From Gammaproteobacteria bacterium (lineage in GTDB: Bacteria; Pseudomonadota; Gammaproteobacteria; Eutrophobiales; Eutrophobiaceae): DNA of 64,000 bases. The position numbers were made by a program, and so were the translations under genes. Below the pieces are notes generated by a model, which had not been told where the DNA came from, did no database searches, and worked only from the letters and a program-made list of their open reading frames with translations. Shown one piece after another: positions 1 to 8,851 of this stretch. The stretch's first letter is position 1; every line of letters starts with the position of its first letter. Where the stretch lies: NCBI GenBank assembly GCA_021773215.1, contig JAJFKM010000077.1:1-64000 (forward strand), read 5' to 3'.

Positions 1-168
1 TTGACCGGGACCAAATTCACCCAGATCGCCACCGCTACGGCCTGATGGACAGCTTGAATGTTCTTTTGCGACTTCTGCGAAATCAGCACCATCTTCAATT
101 TGTTGTTTTAGTGTTGCGCATTGGTCTTCACTATCAACCAAAATATGTCGTGCACTTGCTTTAGCCAT
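1..168 (-). CDS. parvulin-type peptidyl-prolyl isomerase, 5' part
   Basis: The first 56 codons of a minus-strand gene are present; the rest lies beyond the left edge of the window. The protein begins [17 protein letters not shown] and continues with a [17 protein letters not shown] segment, the conserved glycine-rich loop of PpiC/parvulin rotamases. There is no signal peptide, so this is probably a small cytoplasmic parvulin of about 90-100 residues that isomerises prolyl bonds. The ATG complement is at 166-168. It lies downstream of phaC on the same strand, separated by about 100 bases. The family call is strong; the substrate is unknown. Confidence 0.88.
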   Translation of the reverse strand, partial: MAKASARHILVDSEDQCATLKQQIEDGADFAEVAKEHSSCPSGRSGGDLGEFGPGQ

Positions 169-271
169 TGTCAATTTCTCCACATGTAAATTATATCTGT
201 GCTTTATTAAAATATATTCTCTGTCATCATAATTGATGCTGAGATCGCTATCCTGGCAATTAAAAAACTGT

Positions 272-2020
272 TTACTCTTTCACATAACTGCCGGGCGCAT
301 CTTCGATCACCTTGAGATTCTCTCCTGGCTTACGCGCGGGTATTTTTTTGCCAGATTTTGTTTTAATCCATTTTTGCCAATCAACCCACCATGAACCTTC
401 ATTACTCTTGGCGTTATCTAACCAATTATCTGGGTCGACTTCAATTTCATTATTGGTCCAATAATTATATTTGTTTTTTGCGGGAGGATTAATAACACCT
501 GCAATATGCCCTGAGCCACCTAATACGAAACGAGTAGAGCCAGACATCAACCGAGCGCCTTCGTAGGTAGATTTCCAAGGCGCAATATGGTCATCTCGTG
601 TAGAGATGAAATAAGAAGGGATCTTGATCTTTCTAAGGTCTATGGGAGTGCCATTCAATTCAATGCCGCCAGGTTCGCGTAATAAATTATTAAGATAACA
701 ATTACGAAGATAATAACTATGTGCTTTTGCTGGCATACGTGTTGAATCTGAATTCCAGTAAAGTAAATCAAAAGCAGTAGGTTCTTTACCTAATAAATAG
801 TTATTGATAAAGAACGGCCATATAAGATCATTAGCGCGCAACATATTAAAGACTGTTGCCATTGACGAACCATCAAGAAAACCATCTTTTTCCATGCTAG
901 CATCAAGTGAATCAAGTTTTTCTTCAGAGATGAACACACCTAAATCACCAGGTTCTTCAAAATCGACCAAAGTCGTGAAGTAGGTAGCTGACTTAATTGG
1001 TTTACGTCGTTTACTTGCAAGATAAGCATTTGTTGCTGCAAGCAAAGTACCGCCGATGCAATAACCAATAGCATTAACATCATTATTGCCGGTTTCTTGT
1101 TTAACTTGATCTACAGCTTCTAGTACACCATTTAACATGTAGTCTTCAAATTTGGTGTCTGCATAACTCGCATCAGGATTTTTCCAGGAAACAACAAAGA
1201 CGGTGTGACCCTGGTCGACAGCCCATTTGATAAAACTGTTTTCTTCTCTTAGATCTAGTATGTAAAATTTGTTTATCCAGGGTGGCACAATAAGAAGCGG
1301 TGTCTCGAAGACTGTTTTAGTTGTAGGTGTATATTGAATAAGTTGGATTAATTCATTTTGGAATACAACCTTGCCTGGTGTTGTCGCTATATTTACACCA
1401 ATTTCAAATGACTCAGTATCCGTCATTTTAGTCGATAGTGTTTGCCCTTTACCACGCACTAAATCTTCGAACAGTGCTTTGATTCCATTAACAAGATTCT
1501 CACCTTTACTATCAATGGTCTCTTTTAAGACTGTGGGATTAGTTATAGCAAAATTGCTAGGGGATAAGGCATCTATACTTTGCTGAGTATAGAAATCGAT
1601 TTCTTGTTCATATTTTTTATCGACCTGTTTGTTTTCAAGGCCTGTGTTAAGTATGTATTTGGAACTCAGCAAATAAAATTGTTTTATATAATCAAAAGCA
1701 ATGTTTTCATTCCACGACTCGTCTGAAAAACGTCTGTCTGACTTGTCGGGAGAAATTACAGCATCAGCTTCCATACCCATAGATTTAGATATTGAGTATT
1801 GAAAAAGCTTCAGATGATCATTAAATAGTTGAATATTGTCTTGGCTTATTGATGTCGTTTTATTAATTTTATCTCTTAATTCATCAATAACTTCAGGTTT
1901 GAATAGAGTGGGGTTCGTCTTATTTAAGTTATCCAGACTCGCGTTTAGGAATTTGCTCGTCATCTTAAGATGAGAATCTGATATTTTTTTGAGTAGTTCT
2001 ACTGTCTCGCCAGAAAACAT
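272..2020 (-). CDS. phaC: class I poly(3-hydroxyalkanoate) synthase
   Basis: Polymerises 3-hydroxyacyl-CoA into intracellular polyester storage granules. The 582-residue protein has the PhaC alpha/beta-hydrolase core with the lipase-like box GYCIGG (catalytic Cys about residue 321), the acid in TRDDHIAPW (about 477) and the His in GGSGHIAGV (about 505). Spacing and length fit class I synthases. I start it at 2020 ([10 protein letters not shown]) because AGGAAAGG lies just upstream; an upstream in-frame start would add 25 residues with no ribosome-binding site. No phaA, phaB or phasin gene is next to it. Family assignment is firm; chain-length preference cannot be read from sequence alone. Confidence 0.95.
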   Translation of the reverse strand: MFSGETVELLKKISDSHLKMTSKFLNASLDNLNKTNPTLFKPEVIDELRDKINKTTSISQDNIQLFNDHLKLFQYSISKSMGMEADAVISPDKSDRRFSDESWNENIAFDYIKQFYLLSSKYILNTGLENKQVDKKYEQEIDFYTQQSIDALSPSNFAITNPTVLKETIDSKGENLVNGIKALFEDLVRGKGQTLSTKMTDTESFEIGVNIATTPGKVVFQNELIQLIQYTPTTKTVFETPLLIVPPWINKFYILDLREENSFIKWAVDQGHTVFVVSWKNPDASYADTKFEDYMLNGVLEAVDQVKQETGNNDVNAIGYCIGGTLLAATNAYLASKRRKPIKSATYFTTLVDFEEPGDLGVFISEEKLDSLDASMEKDGFLDGSSMATVFNMLRANDLIWPFFINNYLLGKEPTAFDLLYWNSDSTRMPAKAHSYYLRNCYLNNLLREPGGIELNGTPIDLRKIKIPSYFISTRDDHIAPWKSTYEGARLMSGSTRFVLGGSGHIAGVINPPAKNKYNYWTNNEIEVDPDNWLDNAKSNEGSWWVDWQKWIKTKSGKKIPARKPGENLKVIEDAPGSYVKE

Positions 2021-2095
2021 AATTGCACCTTTCCTATATAATTCAGCCACGCAGTATAAATGAATTTGTGCAGTGCACAATAACTGTCTATACAT

Positions 2096-2587
2096 TAACT
2101 CCTATATAAGAAATACTAAACTAACTTATGTAGAACATCAAAATGGCAAGAAAACATGTATGTCATTGTATTTTAATGATAATAATTTATTTCAGGTATG
2201 TTTTTATGATGAATAGTGAATTAAAAATGCTCATATCGATTGCCGTGGAATAATTGATTTTTAAGTAAATTCTCATGATTTGCCTCTGTAAAAACTCACG
2301 TGTGTTCTTTATTTTATTGAACTCAATGTTCTAGACGTCCAATAAACTGGTCTAGACGTGATTAATTATCGTAAATAGCTCGGTTTTCATTAAATGATGC
2401 CGACATCTACTTGTGGGAATAATAATTGCTGTTCAAACTCCGAATAGGGATAATTTAGCCAGTTAGAAGACAGCAATAAATAGCTGAGCAATATTATTCC
2501 AATCAATTTTTCTTCGTTTAATAAAAGAAAAAAACTGCTATGCTGACGAATATTAATAAGAACAACAAACCTTAAATAATTAAGCGT
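2096..2587. other. AT-rich divergent intergenic region
   Basis: About 490 bases separate divergently transcribed phaC and the M15B peptidase gene, so promoters for both probably lie here. The only notable structure is a 9-base direct repeat, TCTAGACGT, at 2330-2338 and 2351-2359. The 21-base period is two helical turns, which would suit a dimeric regulator. I see no open reading frame or RNA gene in it. Confidence 0.5.
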
Positions 2588-3439
2588 ATGAAGAGAAGGT
2601 ATTTATTAAAAACCATGGGTATAGGCTTTGTTGGTTTTGGCATTGCTCCTGAAATATCCGCAAAGACTATTCATGGTTATTTTGCTGGTAAAAAGGCATA
2701 CCCAGAAGATGAACTCAAAGATTATTTACAGAAAATCCACAACTTTAATAAGCCGCATGATGATGACGTGTTGCTTAATCATGAACAGTACGCGACATTT
2801 GAATCGACGGTGCTGAGGCTAAGGCGCTTACAGAAACTGGTTGGCCATGGAAATTTTAATATATTGAATTTTACCGATGGTCTGGCTCTAGCACGTAATT
2901 ATTCCAGAGTTGGTAAATTTACCAAACAGGAACTCCAGTTTATGGAGCTAACCTTTTATGAAGATGGTGAGCTATACGGTTTTCTAGGTCAAAAACCTTT
3001 AAAAGAAATAACCGATCAGGTTAAAAAGAAAGATGTTATTAAAATACCTCGCAGCGGAAACTATCTTTACAAGGAAAGGTCAATTGAAATATTTGATGAC
3101 ATCAAAAAAGAATTAGGTGATCAGGTTATCCTGACTTCCGGAATTCGTAGTGTGATGAAACAGTTCTTATTATTCCTAAACAAAGTTCATAGCAGTGAAG
3201 GCAATCTATCCCTTGCCTCCCGATCCCTTGCTCCTCCCGGCTACTCATTTCATGGCAATGGTGATTTTGATGTGGGACAAAAAGGTTACGGGAAGTTGAA
3301 TTTTACGGGAACCTTTACTGAGACCGAGGTCTATAAACGACTTTCTGAAATGGGATACCTTCAGCTACGCTATCCAGCAGACAACAAGCTAGGTGTGCGT
3401 TATGAGCCTTGGCATATAAAAATAAATACTAATGTGTAA
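2588..3439 (+). CDS. M15B (VanY-like) D-Ala-D-Ala carboxypeptidase, exported
   Basis: Likely a periplasmic zinc peptidase trimming peptidoglycan stem peptides. The 283-residue protein starts KRRYLLKTMGIGFVGFG, a twin-arginine-like signal followed by a hydrophobic stretch and a probable cleavage site near ISA-K. The C-terminal third holds the M15B zinc motif SFHGNGDFD (His about 222, Asp about 228) and EPWH near the end (Glu about 273, His about 276), which supply the catalytic Glu and third zinc ligand. The N-terminal ~130 residues are unrecognised. The gene stands alone and ends in a perfect stem-loop. An LD-carboxypeptidase activity is equally possible. Confidence 0.82.
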   Translation: MKRRYLLKTMGIGFVGFGIAPEISAKTIHGYFAGKKAYPEDELKDYLQKIHNFNKPHDDDVLLNHEQYATFESTVLRLRRLQKLVGHGNFNILNFTDGLALARNYSRVGKFTKQELQFMELTFYEDGELYGFLGQKPLKEITDQVKKKDVIKIPRSGNYLYKERSIEIFDDIKKELGDQVILTSGIRSVMKQFLLFLNKVHSSEGNLSLASRSLAPPGYSFHGNGDFDVGQKGYGKLNFTGTFTETEVYKRLSEMGYLQLRYPADNKLGVRYEPWHIKINTNV

Positions 3440-3490
3440 TCAGTATTATTTTTAATGTATCAGTAAGAAGAAAAACTAGACAAGAATATA

Positions 3491-3530
3491 AACAGGCAAG
3501 TGCGGGTTTGACGCACTTGCCTGTTTTGTT
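3491..3530 (+). terminator. intrinsic terminator after the M15B peptidase gene
   Basis: A perfect 14-base-pair stem (3491-3504 with 3512-3525, loop GGTTTGA) begins about 50 bases after the stop codon and runs into a T-rich stretch (TTTTGTTT). It should end transcription of the upstream gene. The A-rich 5' side could make it partly bidirectional. Confidence 0.85.
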
Positions 3531-4019
3531 TAATTCTATGAATGGATAGAGTCTATCAGAGAAATCAGCTTGCTTACTTAAGCTTAATCAAGATGTTTAT
3601 TCCAAATAACCGGTTTGTCAGCAACACAATACGCGGGTTATTTTTCAACATAAATATATTAAGCAGGGTTATATTGAATATTATAATGATGTGTAAGGAG
3701 TCAATTTAATTTATCTATTTTGGAGCCTAGGTATTTCAAGAGCTTATTAAGTTACTTAAGGAATAACTTTAACAGCTAGACGATTAGAATAAATTTATTC
3801 CTGATAATATTTAATTTTGATCTATACTTTAGTTAAGGGTGTCATCACTCCTGTCATGTCACTATCAGTGACACAACCCCCCGCGTGAATCAGTCACGGG
3901 GGGTTATCACGTCATCATTTTAAATTACAAAATACTCACAAAGATTAAACAGTTTATTATCTTTATACGATTCTTATTAATTTAAATTCAATGTACGTTA
4001 AAGAGGCATGGTAGGTAGA
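3531..4019. other. intergenic region with two adjacent hairpins
   Basis: About 490 bases lie between the M15B terminator and the PP2C gene, which faces it. Two consecutive hairpins sit at 3857-3873 (7-bp stem TGTCACT/AGTGACA, 3-base loop) and 3875-3905 (C-rich arm against G-rich arm, inner stem GTGA/TCAC). They are followed by TTATCACGTCATCATTTT. They do not immediately follow a gene on either strand, so they may be a structured non-coding RNA or a decayed repeat. A TATACT box lies at about 3822-3827. I see no credible open reading frame. Confidence 0.4.
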
Positions 4020-4844
4020 TCAGGTATTTTGTCTAAAGCTTACTAGCGTGAAATCGTCAGGATGACAACGTCGATCGGGAAGTGGCTCTTTCATATTCAG
4101 GTTGCATTGTGCAATCAATTCTTTAACGCCGTCAAGTAATGGTCCTTTTCGTATAAACTCAGAGATCTCTTCTTCATAGAGGTTGTCAGATAGGGCATCG
4201 CTGGAAAGTATAATCGTGTCGTGTGGTGCAAGTTCAATGATGGGGCCAATATTGATATGCATATCATTACAGCCTACATAATTAGATATCAAGTTGCGCT
4301 CTGGATGTCTCATGGCTTGTTCTTGATCAAGCGCGCCGCATATTTGTGCATAGCCAATTGGTGAATGAGAGAGTGTCTGGTATTTAACATTGCCATGATT
4401 AGTAGTGAGTAATATAAGAGAATCACCTGCATGGTATGTTCTCAATTTATTTCCTGATAATTCAGCGATAGAAACAGTAGTGCCTGCTCCAGTTTTCATG
4501 TCTAAAATTGTTTTATTCGCTTCATCAATGCCATCTAATATAGCTTCACGCACAGACGATTTTATGTTACTCGTTGTTGCTATTAAAGATTCAACAACAA
4601 GTTGTGAAGCTTGTTCGCCGGCCGGCATCCCACCAAGACCATCAGCGACGATTAATATTGTTGTTTCATCATCGACAGGAATAACGGCTAATGAATCTTC
4701 ATTTGGTGTATTTTTCTTCGGCGATCTGTTTGAATAGCAGACTATCTCACCATGACTCGTAGATATATCGAGAGGCTTACTGTCCGTAGCATTAAAACGG
4801 GTAATAATATTGTTGTTTTCATCCATGTTCACATTGTATCCCAT
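4020..4844 (-). CDS. PP2C-family protein phosphatase
   Basis: A 274-residue metal-dependent Ser/Thr phosphatase of the PPM/PP2C fold. Motifs in order are NEDS (about 48-51), VADGLGGMPAGEQAS with the metal-binding Asp near 68, GAGTTVSIAEL, YHAGDS and LSSDALSDNL. It lacks membrane segments, so it should be cytoplasmic. It overlaps the 3' end of the upstream kinase gene by 16 bases, which implies co-translation, and the kinase is the most likely substrate or partner. An alternative start, MDENNN, lies six codons in. Family assignment is firm; targets are unknown. Confidence 0.87.
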   Translation of the reverse strand: MGYNVNMDENNNIITRFNATDSKPLDISTSHGEIVCYSNRSPKKNTPNEDSLAVIPVDDETTILIVADGLGGMPAGEQASQLVVESLIATTSNIKSSVREAILDGIDEANKTILDMKTGAGTTVSIAELSGNKLRTYHAGDSLILLTTNHGNVKYQTLSHSPIGYAQICGALDQEQAMRHPERNLISNYVGCNDMHINIGPIIELAPHDTIILSSDALSDNLYEEEISEFIRKGPLLDGVKELIAQCNLNMKEPLPDRRCHPDDFTLVSFRQNT

Positions 4845-5560
4845 TGCATGTTTTCAATATAGCTGCGTAATTTCCCTGCGCTATTAAATTTTTTAAGTGC
4901 TAGTGAGTGTTTTAAGCCGCAACAAATGGACTTTATCTCTGCTGGCTGTTTCGAGTAGTGCTTTTGACCGCCCAAGGCATCATAAAAGATTCGAATCAAA
5001 TCCATCACATCACTTTTTATATTTGCCCCTGGTGTATCGACCCATTGAAACATATCGATAATTTTTAAATTATAGTCTAGTCCAACATTTTGCACGATAA
5101 TATTATCCGAATGCAGATCGCCGTGATATTCACCTACGGAGTGTATACATTCAATTCCTTTTGCCAGGGCATAAAGTAGATGCACCGCTTGAAATGGATG
5201 AAGTCGTTTGCCTGGTTGTCGTTTTAAATAATCTGTTAATAATTCACCTTCTACATATTCCGAAACTAAAAAAGATATGGGCATTTTTTTATGAACAATA
5301 CTATCTTGAGTTGAGTATTGAATTACGATAGGGCATTTACGCAGTTTATGTAATTTACGAGCGTAAAACTTTAATGACTTGTCTTTAATGTTGCGCTGAG
5401 GAAAAAAGAATTTTGCAGTGCGTTCAATCCCTGTTGCACATTCTCGAACGAGATAAACCTCAGCCTCCCATCCAGAGCCAAGTAATTTTTCTATGATGTA
5501 TTTACGTGCAACAACACGTCCAGCATGGAAGTTAAATGTGTCGATATCGCTAGGTGGCAT
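4829..5560 (-). CDS. small Ser/Thr protein kinase-like protein
   Basis: A 243-residue kinase-fold protein. It has a glycine-rich loop variant (LLGSGWEAEVYLV), a candidate ATP-binding Lys in RTAKFFF (about residue 50), a hinge with YVEGELL and a catalytic loop HGDLHSDN (146-153). The usual DFG is replaced by IDM (Asp about 169). HGDLHxDN loops occur in bacterial kinases and in phosphotransferases, so activity is plausible but atypical. There is no membrane anchor. It forms an overlapping pair with the downstream PP2C gene, a classic reversible-phosphorylation module. The substrate is unknown. Confidence 0.78.
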   Translation of the reverse strand: MPPSDIDTFNFHAGRVVARKYIIEKLLGSGWEAEVYLVRECATGIERTAKFFFPQRNIKDKSLKFYARKLHKLRKCPIVIQYSTQDSIVHKKMPISFLVSEYVEGELLTDYLKRQPGKRLHPFQAVHLLYALAKGIECIHSVGEYHGDLHSDNIIVQNVGLDYNLKIIDMFQWVDTPGANIKSDVMDLIRIFYDALGGQKHYSKQPAEIKSICCGLKHSLALKKFNSAGKLRSYIENMQWDTM

Positions 5561-5599
5561 TTATGTGCTCGAAGGTGTAAACAGTATTGCTAAACTTTT

Positions 5600-7264
5600 C
5601 TAAGACTTCAAACGTTTGTACTTCATTCGTTTTGGTTGTGAGTCATTACCTTTGCGATTAAGGAAGTCTTGATGATATTCAGTAAAATCGCCTTCTAGAA
5701 ACACAACTTCACCATCATCTTCAAATGCAAGAATATGTGACGCGATGCGATCAAGAAACCAGCGATCATGAGATATGACTAGTACACAACCGGGGAAGGC
5801 AAGTATCGCTTCTTCCAAAGCACGTAAAGTTTCAATATCAAGATCGTTTGAGGGTTCATCAAGAAGCAAAACATTCGCCCCTTGCTTTAAAGTATGAGCT
5901 AGATGTAATCGACCACGTTCACCGCCTGATAGATTACCTACGGTTTTCTGTTGATCTGTACCTTTAAAATTGAAGCGCCCAACATAAGCTCGTGAATTAA
6001 TTTCATAATTACCAATAGCGATGTTGTCGAGACCATCAGAAATCGCTTCCCAAACAGTTTTCTTATCATCAAGACTTTCACGGCTTTGTTCAACGAAGGC
6101 GACTTGAACTGTTTCGCCAATCTTTATTTCACCACTGTCAGGTGTATCTATTCCAGCGATCATACGAAACAGTGTCGATTTACCTGCACCATTACCACCA
6201 ATAATGCCAACGACAGCACCTGCTGGAATACTAAGGTTCAAATTTTCATACAAAATTTTATCATCGAATGCTTTATTTACCTTGGTAAGCTCAATTACTG
6301 AATTACCTAATCGTGGGCCAGGAGGGATATAAATTTCGTTGGTTTCGCTTCGCTTCTGGAAATCTTGTGAACTCATCTCCTCAAACCGGCTAAGTCGCGC
6401 CTTACTTTTTGCATGACGCCCTTTAGGGGCAGTTCGAACCCATTCCAATTCTTGTTTTATGGCTTTTTGTCTTGCTGACTCAACCTTTTCTTCAGTTTGA
6501 AGACGTTGTTCTTTATTCTCGAGCCATTGTGAATAATTGCCTTCAAAGGGAATGCCTTCTCCACGATCGAGTTCTAATATCCAGCCAGCAACATTATCAA
6601 GAAAGTATCGATCATGAGTTACCGCAACCACAGTACCGTTAAAATCAGCCAGAAAGCGCTCCAACCAATAGACAGACTCAGCATCAAGGTGGTTGGTAGG
6701 TTCGTCTAATAACAACATATCAGGACGTGACAATAATAAACGACACAAAGCAACTCGACGTCTCTCACCACCAGAAAGCGTGTCAATAGAGGCATCCCAG
6801 GGCGGTAAACGCAGGGCATCTGCTGCTATTTCTAACGTAGTTTCCAGATTTTCAGCATCCCATGCGGCTACAATGCCCTCAAATTGTTCTTGTTTCTTTG
6901 CCAGAGCATCAAAATCTGCATCTGCATCAGCATAGGCAGCATAAACCTCGGTTAACCCAGCCAATGCGTCCAATGGTTCTCGTAGGCCTTCTTCAACATT
7001 GCCGCGGACATCTTTGTCAGAATCGAGTTGCGGTTCCTGAGGAAGATAACCGATCTTGATATCCGGCATAGGGAAGGCTTCACCAATAATATCGGTATCA
7101 AGTCCTGCCATAATCTTGAGTAAGGTTGATTTGCCCGCACCATTTAAACCTAATACACCAATCTTGGCGCCAGGAAAAAATGAAAGATAGATGTCTTTAA
7201 GTATTTGGCGTTTAGGTGGGACGATCTTACCCACACCATTCATGGTATATACGTATTGAGCCAT
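5600..7264 (-). CDS. ettA: energy-dependent translational throttle protein EttA (ABC-F)
   Basis: A 554-residue soluble ABC-F ATPase that binds the ribosomal E site and gates entry into elongation according to energy charge. It has two nucleotide-binding domains. Walker A is GLNGAGKST at about 39-47 and GGNGAGKST near 358; the signatures are LSGGERRR and LSGGERGR. The charged linker between them is the P-site tRNA interaction motif region. The N-terminal MAQYVYTM and the full length match EttA rather than Uup or YheS. It has its own start about 120 bases from the thioesterase gene. Confidence 0.95.
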   Translation of the reverse strand: MAQYVYTMNGVGKIVPPKRQILKDIYLSFFPGAKIGVLGLNGAGKSTLLKIMAGLDTDIIGEAFPMPDIKIGYLPQEPQLDSDKDVRGNVEEGLREPLDALAGLTEVYAAYADADADFDALAKKQEQFEGIVAAWDAENLETTLEIAADALRLPPWDASIDTLSGGERRRVALCRLLLSRPDMLLLDEPTNHLDAESVYWLERFLADFNGTVVAVTHDRYFLDNVAGWILELDRGEGIPFEGNYSQWLENKEQRLQTEEKVESARQKAIKQELEWVRTAPKGRHAKSKARLSRFEEMSSQDFQKRSETNEIYIPPGPRLGNSVIELTKVNKAFDDKILYENLNLSIPAGAVVGIIGGNGAGKSTLFRMIAGIDTPDSGEIKIGETVQVAFVEQSRESLDDKKTVWEAISDGLDNIAIGNYEINSRAYVGRFNFKGTDQQKTVGNLSGGERGRLHLAHTLKQGANVLLLDEPSNDLDIETLRALEEAILAFPGCVLVISHDRWFLDRIASHILAFEDDGEVVFLEGDFTEYHQDFLNRKGNDSQPKRMKYKRLKS

Positions 7265-7381
7265 AGGACTATGAACTACCTGCTTGTTTAAATGAGTATG
7301 AAAATTAAATAATTAGAGATTATCGTTAATACGAATTAAGTAAGCAATATTATTAATGCTGATTAAGTGTTATAAAATTCC

Positions 7382-7810
7382 TTAGACAATCGGCCAATAA
7401 TACTTTTCTAATTCACTGCGCAGCTCTTTAGTGAGTGCTTGTGATTTTTTTTTGTCGTGATCAAACCGTACCAAAGTAGTAAGCCCGTGAGCAGCCAGTT
7501 CTTCATTCTGAAATAATTCCTGACGAATCAAAAAAGAACTATTACCGATCTGTTGTATACCCGTTCGAATGGTCACTATTATGCGGTAATCAATTTCACG
7601 TACGTATTCCACTTCTATTTTGGCAAGAATTAATTCCCATTTTTTTGGATCAAGATCGGGTGTAAAAATCTTGAATAATGGTGTGCGGGCTTTCTCAAAC
7701 CACATGGGTACGACGGTATTATTGATGTGACCTAAAGCATCAGTTTCATAAAAACCGGGTGTAATTGACTCTTCCAGGACATTGCTAGTCATTTCCATTG
7801 TTCTCTTCAT
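7382..7810 (-). CDS. 4HBT-family acyl-CoA thioesterase
   Basis: A 142-residue hotdog-fold thioesterase that hydrolyses acyl-CoA. It shows the 4HBT signature YETDALGHINN (about 21-31), with Asp and His in the catalytic region, followed by WFEKAR. The start overlaps the 3' end of the DUF1456 gene by about 26 bases; internal ATGs at 7798 and 7792 are alternative starts, the last giving an ATGA-type overlap. Substrate class cannot be told; it resembles YbgC/FadM-like enzymes of around 140 residues. Confidence 0.82.
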   Translation of the reverse strand: MKRTMEMTSNVLEESITPGFYETDALGHINNTVVPMWFEKARTPLFKIFTPDLDPKKWELILAKIEVEYVREIDYRIIVTIRTGIQQIGNSSFLIRQELFQNEELAAHGLTTLVRFDHDKKKSQALTKELRSELEKYYWPIV

Positions 7811-8309
7811 CTGAGGTCTGCTTCCATTCGAAAGCGGGTAGCGCTTCAGAATCCCCCCGATATTTAAGCTGCAGACCGTTCAGGAAATTGCGTAATATTT
7901 GATCTTTACATTCCCTATAATGCTTATGACCGGGTTTACGAAAAAAAGCACTTAATTCGTGTTTGCTAATACGAAATTCAACCAGCTCCAGAATAGCCAA
8001 GACATCTTCAGCCTTCAGGTTTAATGCAATCTTCAGCTTATTGAAAACAATATTATTGCTTAATTTTTCTTCCGGGATAGGCTTTGGTCCTTCTTTTTTA
8101 CCGCGCTTTTCGTTAATCAAGCCGTTCAAAAAAGTTGCCAACAGCGTATCACTGCATTCCTGATAGGCAGGATCATCTTCTTTTTTTAGCCAATCGCTGA
8201 TTTGTGCTCTTGTGACGTCGTGATCTGCCTGAGCAAAAACATCGATCATCTTTGCATCGTCAAAATCGAATACGTAGCGAAGGCGTCGTAATACATCATT
8301 GCTTATCAT
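7785..8309 (-). CDS. yehS: DUF1456 protein, YehS family
   Basis: A 174-residue soluble protein made of two copies of the roughly 70-residue DUF1456 helical unit. Each copy has the pattern RISDWL/KHELSAFF, then a PAYQEC/KHYREC step, then LxxFLNGL. It aligns along its whole length with Escherichia coli YehS. The biochemical role is not established. It overlaps the thioesterase gene and probably shares a transcript with it. Confidence 0.88.
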   Translation of the reverse strand: MISNDVLRRLRYVFDFDDAKMIDVFAQADHDVTRAQISDWLKKEDDPAYQECSDTLLATFLNGLINEKRGKKEGPKPIPEEKLSNNIVFNKLKIALNLKAEDVLAILELVEFRISKHELSAFFRKPGHKHYRECKDQILRNFLNGLQLKYRGDSEALPAFEWKQTSDEENNGND

Positions 8310-8348
8310 AGGTGTTCCAAGTTTGGTCTGAATATATTTGAATTATGC

Positions 8349-8558
8349 TTATACTTTCTTCAAAAAGCATGTTTTAAGCACAATAGTCGATTTTCCCTTG
8401 CCGCACTCTATCTCTTCATCTTTATTCGTGAGTCTTATATTTTTGTAGATCGTGCCGCGTTTCAATGCGCTTGAAGTGCGTTTGACCTTCAAGTCTTTTA
8501 TGATTTGCACTGAATCACCATCGTTGAGTTCAGAGCTGTTACTGTCTTTACTAACCAT
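8349..8558 (-). CDS. PhnA/YjdM C-terminal domain protein, zinc ribbon missing
   Basis: A 69-residue protein matching only the C-terminal domain of PhnA/YjdM, as in LNDGDSVQIIKDLKVKRTS and KNIRLTNKDEEI. Family members usually carry an N-terminal zinc ribbon, which is absent here, and I find no frame upstream that would supply it. Despite the family's historical name, a role in phosphonate use is not supported. It lies three bases downstream of the S4-domain gene, so the two are probably co-transcribed. Confidence 0.8.
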   Translation of the reverse strand: MVSKDSNSSELNDGDSVQIIKDLKVKRTSSALKRGTIYKNIRLTNKDEEIECGKGKSTIVLKTCFLKKV

Positions 8559-8561
8559 AGT

Positions 8562-8786
8562 CTATGATTCTTCATGCTTGAGTTGCAGTCGAATTTTTTC
8601 TTCGCCAAATTCTACAATGTCACCAGAAACAATCTTTTTTCGTTTTTGTATTTCTACTATGCCATTAACCGTTACTTTTCCTTCAGCAATTGCATTTTTA
8701 GCTTCTCCACCACTACTAACCATGCCTTCAAATTTTAATATTTTATAGAGTTCGACGGGTTCTTTTGTTAATTCAACATCTTTCAT
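8562..8786 (-). CDS. ybcJ: small S4-domain RNA-binding protein, YbcJ-like
   Basis: A 74-residue single-domain protein that is almost entirely an S4 RNA-binding fold. It contains LYKILKFEGMVSSGGEAKNA, then EGKVTVNG and RKKIVSGD, the same layout as E. coli YbcJ. S4 domains bind structured RNA, usually rRNA or tRNA; the specific target is unknown. It is followed within three bases by the PhnA-like gene. Confidence 0.87.
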   Translation of the reverse strand: MKDVELTKEPVELYKILKFEGMVSSGGEAKNAIAEGKVTVNGIVEIQKRKKIVSGDIVEFGEEKIRLQLKHEES

Positions 8787-8851
8787 TTAGAAGGCCTTCC
8801 AGATAATTAAGGGTTTTCTTTACAAGTAGATAATGTGGCAACCATTGTGCC

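Noticed and set aside
21-3439. A PHA operon around phaC
   Set aside because: Neither flank contains phaA, phaB, phaP or phaR; the neighbours are a parvulin and a peptidase.
8349-8558. Phosphonate utilisation by linking the PhnA-like gene with the PhyH-type oxygenase at 20.8 kb
   Set aside because: The PhnA name is historical, the genes are 12 kb apart, and no phosphonate transporter, PhnZ or C-P lyase gene is present.
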